Assembly: GCA_900751755.1 (NCBI GenBank)
Contig: CAADSP010000072.1
Span: 1 to 9,915, forward strand
DNA from: an uncultured Collinsella sp.
GTDB taxonomy: Bacteria > Actinomycetota > Coriobacteriia > Coriobacteriales > Coriobacteriaceae
Reading direction: 5' to 3'
Length of the DNA: 9,915 bases
Below the pieces are notes generated by a model. It saw only the letters and a list, made by a program, of their open reading frames with translations, ran no database searches and was not told the origin of the DNA. The position numbers and the translations under genes were made by a program. Shown in pieces: positions 6,169-9,915 of the stretch. The stretch's first letter is position 1. The number at the start of each line of letters is the position of its first letter.

Positions 6169-7587
6169 ATGGCCCTCATCACTTCGTACCACGTCCCCAG
6201 CCTTTATGTCGAGGACCACAGCATCGACGTCCCCCTTGACTGGCGCGGCCTGGAGCCGATGCTCCTGGCCGTCGGCAGCACCATGCGCCGCGGCGCTATG
6301 CCGGCACCCATCGCCGGCGCGCCCGAGAGCATCCAGCTCTTCTACCGCGTGGTTTGCGCGCCCGACCGCATCAACGACGATCTGCCACTGCTCCTGTTTT
6401 TGCAGGGCGGCCCCGGCGGCGAGAGCCCGCGTCCGTTGTCGCCCACAAGCGACGGCTGGATCGAGGAGGCTGTCAAGCACTTCCGCGTGGTCCTTCCCGA
6501 CCAGCGCGGCACCGGGCGCAGCAGCTGTGTAGACGGGCGCACGATTGCCGCACTGGGCGAGCGCGCGACGGCGGCCGGCTCCGATGCCGCACGCTCGCAG
6601 GCTGATTTCCTCAAGCGCCACCTCGCCAGCTCCATCGTGCGCGATTTTGAGTACCTGCGCCTAGTGGGCTTTGGCGGCAAGCCGTGGGTCACGCTCGGCC
6701 AAAGCTACGGCGGCTTTTTGACGTTGAGCTATCTGTCGCTCTTCCCCGAAGGCGTGGCGGCAAGCTTTACCTGCGGCGGCATCCCCCACGTGCCGGCGAG
6801 CGCCAGCGAGGTCTACGAGCACACCTACCCGCGCATGGCCGCCAAGACGCAGCAGTATTATGACCGCTATCCCGCTGACGTCGAGCGCGTGGCAGCCCTG
6901 GCCGATGCGCTCGAGGCTCAGAAGCCCGTGCTGCCTGACGGCTCGCCGATGACGGTCGAGCGCCTACAGCTCATGGGCAGCGACTTTGGCATGAAGCCGA
7001 GCTTTGAGCGCATGCATTGGATTATCGATCACGCGTTTGTTACTGGCGACGGTACGCTTAGCTGCGGCTCCTCGGTATCCGACAGCTTTTTGATGCGCGC
7101 CTTCGAGCGCACCAACACGCGTACAAACCCGCTGTACTGGACGCTGCAGGAGTTTATCTACGCCGACGGCGACACCATGCCCATTCGCTGGGCCGCAGCA
7201 GAGGAGAAGGCCCATCGTGCCGAGTTCGACACACTCGCGCGCCCGCTCGTGTTTACCGGCGAGGCCATGTTCCCGTGGATGTTTGAGCAGATGCCCGAGC
7301 TTATGCCGTTTAAGCCCGCCATGGACCTGCTGATGGAAGACACCAGCTGGGACAAGATCTACGACCCGCAGCGCCTAGCCTGCAACGAGGTGCCACTACA
7401 GGCCGCGGTGTATTTCGACGATATGTACGTCGATTCGGGCATGCAGCTCGATACGCTCAGCCGCGTGGGCAACTCGCATGCCTGGGTGACCAACGAGTTC
7501 GAGCACGACGGCCTGCACGGCAGCGTGGTGTTCAAGCACCTCTTCGACGAAGCGTTCAACCGCGGAGACCTGCGCCGGATCTTCTAA
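6169..7587 (+). CDS. Prolyl aminopeptidase-like alpha/beta hydrolase (peptidase family S33)
   Basis: The 472-residue protein is an alpha/beta-hydrolase of the prolyl iminopeptidase type, which removes N-terminal proline from peptides. GGPGG at 80-84 forms the oxyanion region and DQRGTGRS spans 111-118. The nucleophile elbow GQSYGG (177-182) has Ser179. A large cap domain follows. The likely acid lies in VYFDDMYVD and the likely histidine is H446 in EHDGLHG near the C-terminus. The length fits the large-cap actinobacterial S33 enzymes rather than the roughly 310-residue small forms. There is no signal peptide, so it is likely cytosolic. The ATG at 6169 is chosen because GGAAG lies 7 nt upstream and the family-like start MALITSYHVP follows; an upstream start at 6088 would overlap the promoter. 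It sits between proA and proB on the opposite strand. Substrate preference is inferred from family only. Confidence 0.88.
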   Translation: MALITSYHVPSLYVEDHSIDVPLDWRGLEPMLLAVGSTMRRGAMPAPIAGAPESIQLFYRVVCAPDRINDDLPLLLFLQGGPGGESPRPLSPTSDGWIEEAVKHFRVVLPDQRGTGRSSCVDGRTIAALGERATAAGSDAARSQADFLKRHLASSIVRDFEYLRLVGFGGKPWVTLGQSYGGFLTLSYLSLFPEGVAASFTCGGIPHVPASASEVYEHTYPRMAAKTQQYYDRYPADVERVAALADALEAQKPVLPDGSPMTVERLQLMGSDFGMKPSFERMHWIIDHAFVTGDGTLSCGSSVSDSFLMRAFERTNTRTNPLYWTLQEFIYADGDTMPIRWAAAEEKAHRAEFDTLARPLVFTGEAMFPWMFEQMPELMPFKPAMDLLMEDTSWDKIYDPQRLACNEVPLQAAVYFDDMYVDSGMQLDTLSRVGNSHAWVTNEFEHDGLHGSVVFKHLFDEAFNRGDLRRIF

Positions 7588-7588
7588 C

Positions 7589-7630
7589 AAAGGAGTGTCC
7601 CCACCTGCCGTCACAAAAGGAACGTCCCCA
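7589..7630 (+). repeat. Pair of 15-bp direct repeats AAAGGARYGTCCCCA
   Basis: AAAGGAGTGTCCCCA at 7589-7603 and AAAGGAACGTCCCCA at 7616-7630 differ at two positions and are spaced 27 bp apart, directly after the peptidase stop codon. The AAAGG(A/G) words resemble the foot and loop of the hairpins at 4005 and 4715, so they may be degenerate members of the same repeat family. Their function is unknown. Confidence 0.5.
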
Positions 7631-7675
7631 AGTACCAGGTTAATGAAGTCATTGCAGAAAGAGGACGGAAAGCGA

Positions 7676-7773
7676 AAACGCCCCTAAGCGAGCAAGGTGA
7701 CGTGAAAGAGGAGGGCATTGACCTTTTGGTCATGCCCGACGATTGAACGTCAGATTGCCGCTTAGGGGCGTTT
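7676..7773. terminator. Large nested hairpin between convergent genes, probable bidirectional terminator or structured repeat
   Basis: The outer arms 7676-7690 and 7759-7773 pair perfectly over 15 bp. After a one-base bulge, 7692-7695 pairs with 7755-7758 and 7698-7702 pairs with 7748-7752. An inner hairpin, 7713-7723 with 7728-7737, has one bulged T and a TTTT loop. Short T-runs follow on both strands (TTT plus, TTTT minus). The position between the stops of the peptidase (7587) and proB (7788) suits a bidirectional terminator. The nested 98-bp architecture is far larger than needed, so a mobile palindromic repeat or small RNA is also possible. Confidence 0.65.
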
Positions 7774-7787
7774 GCAGCGTCAATTGG

Positions 7788-8915
7788 TTAAGCGAAGACG
7801 ATTAGGTTATCCCTGTGTATCGCCGGCTTCTCGGCCAGGTTAGCGAGCAGGCGGTTGCTGGCGATCTGGTCCTGGCGACGGCCGGCTGCAAGCTCCAGCA
7901 CGTCCGAATCGGCCTCGGCGATACCGCGGGCGACGACCATACCGCTCGGATCGCACACATCGAGCACATCGCCCTCGGCAAACTGGCCATCGACCTCGCG
8001 AATACCCACCGCAAGCAGGGAAGAGCCACGGCTGACCAGCGCCTTCGCAGCACCGTCATCAACCGTCACCGAGCCGTGGGCCTTGTCGCCCAGCGCGATC
8101 CACAGTTTGCGGGGTGCGATGTCCAGGCGCTCCGCCGGCGGATCGAACAGGGTTCCCACGCTCTCGCCGCGGGCGAGACGCACGAGGGCATCGGGCTCCT
8201 CGCCCGAGCAAATCACGCTCTGAATGCCCGCCGTCATCAGGATGCGGCTCGCGCGAATCTTGGTGATCATGCCGCCCGTACCCACCGAGGTCGAAGAATC
8301 ACCCGCCGAGGCAATGATCTTGGCATCGATCTTATGCACGACCGGGACAAACTCGGCCGTCGGATCCTCGTGCGGATTGGCGGTGTAGAGGCCGTCGATA
8401 TCGGACAGCGTCACGCACAGGTCGGCGGAAACCAGGCAGCTCACGAGCGCCGCCAGCGTGTCGTTGTCGCCAAACTTGATCTCGTCGACGGTAACGGTGT
8501 CGTTCTCGTTGACGACCGGCACCACGCCCAGCTCCACCAGACGCAGCAGGGCGTCGCGCGCGTGCAGGTAGGACGTGCGACGCGCCGTGTCGTGACGCGT
8601 GAGCAGCACGAGCGAGGTGAGCAGGTCGCGCGCATGGAACTCCTCGTCGTAGGCCGACGAGATGATGCACTGACCAGCCGAGGCGCAGGCCTGCAGGCTC
8701 GGAAGGTCGCCGACCGGCTTGCGGTCGAAGCCCAACACGGGATAGCCACAGGCGATAGCGCCCGAGCTCACCACGACCAGACGCCAGCCGAGCTTGCGCA
8801 GCGCTGCGGCTTGATCGGCAAGTCCGCCGATAAAGGCGCGGTTGACCTTGCCATCGGCGCCCACCACCGTGGACGAACCGATCTTTACCACCATCGTTTT
8901 ATAAGAAGTCGTCAT
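7788..8915 (-). CDS. proB: Glutamate 5-kinase
   Basis: This cytosolic enzyme phosphorylates L-glutamate with ATP, the first and normally proline-inhibited step of proline synthesis. It supplies ProA, encoded at 4770-6056. The 375-residue protein has the amino-acid-kinase domain with VVKIGSS (9-15), VVSSGAIACG (48-57), NENDTV (137-142), FGDNDTLAALV (148-158), SDIDGLYT (171-178) and GTGGM (about 212-216). A C-terminal PUA domain (about 275-365) follows, so this is the full-length form. The ATG at 8915 gives an N-terminus aligned with known ProB proteins; no good Shine-Dalgarno is seen, and an internal ATG at codon 8 has none either. It lies 80 nt downstream of the nicotinate phosphoribosyltransferase gene on the same strand and may be co-transcribed with it. 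Confidence 0.96.
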   Translation of the reverse strand: MTTSYKTMVVKIGSSTVVGADGKVNRAFIGGLADQAAALRKLGWRLVVVSSGAIACGYPVLGFDRKPVGDLPSLQACASAGQCIISSAYDEEFHARDLLTSLVLLTRHDTARRTSYLHARDALLRLVELGVVPVVNENDTVTVDEIKFGDNDTLAALVSCLVSADLCVTLSDIDGLYTANPHEDPTAEFVPVVHKIDAKIIASAGDSSTSVGTGGMITKIRASRILMTAGIQSVICSGEEPDALVRLARGESVGTLFDPPAERLDIAPRKLWIALGDKAHGSVTVDDGAAKALVSRGSSLLAVGIREVDGQFAEGDVLDVCDPSGMVVARGIAEADSDVLELAAGRRQDQIASNRLLANLAEKPAIHRDNLIVFA

Positions 8916-8963
8916 ACGTCAAACCAATCAACTGTTCAGCGAACGGGCGAACGGGCAAGCGAG

Positions 8964-9002
8964 AAAATGATCCGTTATCTTCCGTCGCATGCTGATCATT
9001 TT
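8964..9002 (-). repeat. 9-bp inverted repeat AAAATGATC/GATCATTTT at the end of the nicotinate phosphoribosyltransferase gene
   Basis: AAAATGATC at 8964-8972 and GATCATTTT at 8994-9002 pair perfectly across a 21-nt loop, and one arm includes the TGA stop codon (8998-8996). Just beyond it towards proB is a tandem CGAACGGG duplication (8940-8955). The hairpin lacks a following T-run, so it is at best a weak attenuator or an operator ahead of proB. Confidence 0.35.
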
Positions 9003-9915
9003 GCCCAGGGGAAAGCCGAGGCCGCGGCCATGTTCTTGCGCACGAGCTCGTCGCGCACCTGAGCCAGGCCCTGCTCCATGCCCACCACATAGGTCTGCGG
9101 GTACAGGAAGCGCTTGAAAGCTGCGTCCAGATGATCGAGCGCCCAAACACAGCGCTCGCGCGCGTCCTGGATGCTCTCACGCGGAGCCACTGCGCTGCCA
9201 TCGCGCACGATCGGCACCAGCAGCTCGCGATACTCAAGCTCCGACACGTCGGTCACCAGGGCGGCATCATTCACGGCCACGAGGGTATTGCCGCGCGCGG
9301 CGCCCTCCCCCACCAGATGGTCCTCGTCGTAGATCATGTCGCAGACCGGGCCGCCAAAGCCGTCGTAATAACGGCGCACGCGCTGCACGCCCGGGATCGT
9401 GCGCTTGTAGGGCTGCTCGGAGAGCTTGACCACCGGCGTCCACGGGTCGGCCTCGCTCGCACGGCGGGCGGAAAGCTTGTACACGCCGCCCAGCGCCGGC
9501 TGGTCGTAGCAGGTCGCGAGCTTGGTGCCCACGCCAAAGCTATCGATGGGCGCGCCCTGGTCGAGCAGCGACTGAATCGTGTACTCATCCAGATCGTTAG
9601 AAACCGAGATCCCCACATAGGGCAGGCCCTCGGCATCGAAACGACCGCGGACATACTTGGAGAGCTTGGCGAGGTCGCCCGAGTCAATGCGAATAGCCGA
9701 CAGACGCTCGCCCGCCGCCTCCATCTCCTTGGCAACCGTAATGGCATGCTCGCAGCCCTCGCGCACATCGTAGGTGTCGATGAGCAGCGTGCAGTTCTTG
9801 GGGCTCGACTTGGCAAAGGCGCGGAAGGCCTCGAGCTCGGAATCGAAGCTCATCACCCAGCTGTGCGCATGCGTGCCAAAGACGGGAATACCGTAGCGGC
9901 GGGGGGGGGGGGCGA
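8996..9915 (-). CDS. pncB: Nicotinate phosphoribosyltransferase (partial, N-terminus off the right edge)
   Basis: This enzyme joins nicotinate to PRPP, forming nicotinate mononucleotide in the NAD salvage pathway. About 305 C-terminal residues are present and the reading frame stays open to the window edge. Recognisable family blocks are RRYGIPVFGTHAHSWVMSF near the start, LLIDTYDVREG, the PRPP-binding-type IRIDSGDL, and DSFGVGTKLATCYDQPALGGVYKL. The roughly 90-residue tail is typical of the long bacterial form. A GTG at 9856 is internal and not the true start, because conserved sequence continues upstream of it. The codons nearest the edge read Pro-Pro-Pro from a 12-G run where the family normally has a conserved Ala/Gly segment, so those bases are suspect. 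It ends in TGA 80 nt before proB. Confidence 0.93.
   Translation of the reverse strand, partial: APPPRRYGIPVFGTHAHSWVMSFDSELEAFRAFAKSSPKNCTLLIDTYDVREGCEHAITVAKEMEAAGERLSAIRIDSGDLAKLSKYVRGRFDAEGLPYVGISVSNDLDEYTIQSLLDQGAPIDSFGVGTKLATCYDQPALGGVYKLSARRASEADPWTPVVKLSEQPYKRTIPGVQRVRRYYDGFGGPVCDMIYDEDHLVGEGAARGNTLVAVNDAALVTDVSELEYRELLVPIVRDGSAVAPRESIQDARERCVWALDHLDAAFKRFLYPQTYVVGMEQGLAQVRDELVRKNMAAASAFPWAK
9901..9912. repeat. 12-G homopolymer at the window end
   Basis: Twelve consecutive G residues occur four bases from the end of the sequence and inside a conserved coding region. In frame they give three prolines just before RRYGIPV, which is not the family pattern. A poly-G tail is a known short-read artefact at contig ends, so the sequence here may be unreliable. 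Confidence 0.7.

Noticed and set aside
7815..9062. A 415-codon plus-strand frame over proB
   Set aside because: It is a shadow of proB with Arg/His/Gln-rich composition, no recognisable domain and no ribosome binding site.

Overview
This is a GC-rich, gene-dense chromosomal window. It most likely comes from a high-GC Gram-positive of the Coriobacteriia, and the style is Collinsella-like. The clues are strong G/C bias at third codon positions, a CarD-family regulator, an argS followed by a probable rho gene on the same strand (reminiscent of the actinobacterial argS-...-rho order), and repeated hairpins of the type ACCACCACAAAGG-loop-CCTTTGTGGTGGT between genes. The genus assignment is inference from memory, not from a search. 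Every protein gene seen looks like ordinary core metabolism or information processing. I found no CRISPR array, phage gene, transposase, toxin-antitoxin pair, rRNA or tRNA.

Left part (1-3163, minus strand): the 5' 260 codons of a gene with a long Ala/Pro/Glu-rich, Arg/Lys-patched, probably disordered N-terminus (best guess rho), running off the left edge. Upstream of it lie a leader and candidate promoter, a 151-bp element with 27-bp inverted termini, the argS terminator, and argS itself. A 342-bp divergent intergenic region separates argS from carD.

Middle (3506-4755, plus strand): carD and an HD-domain hydrolase gene. Each is followed by a nearly identical 41-nt terminator hairpin.

Right part (4770-9915): proA (minus), an S33-family prolyl-aminopeptidase-like alpha/beta hydrolase (plus), proB (minus) and the C-terminal part of nicotinate phosphoribosyltransferase (minus), which runs off the right edge. 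ProB and ProA catalyse the first two steps of proline synthesis from glutamate. They are usually adjacent, but here they are separated by an oppositely oriented peptidase that may itself release proline. A 98-bp nested hairpin lies between the convergent peptidase and proB genes. The window ends in a 12-G run that looks like a contig-end artefact.

I see no convincing new multi-gene system. The most unusual signals are non-coding: the inverted-repeat element at 1036-1186, the duplicated terminator at 4005/4715, the nested hairpin at 7676-7773, and the low-complexity N-terminus of the presumed Rho.
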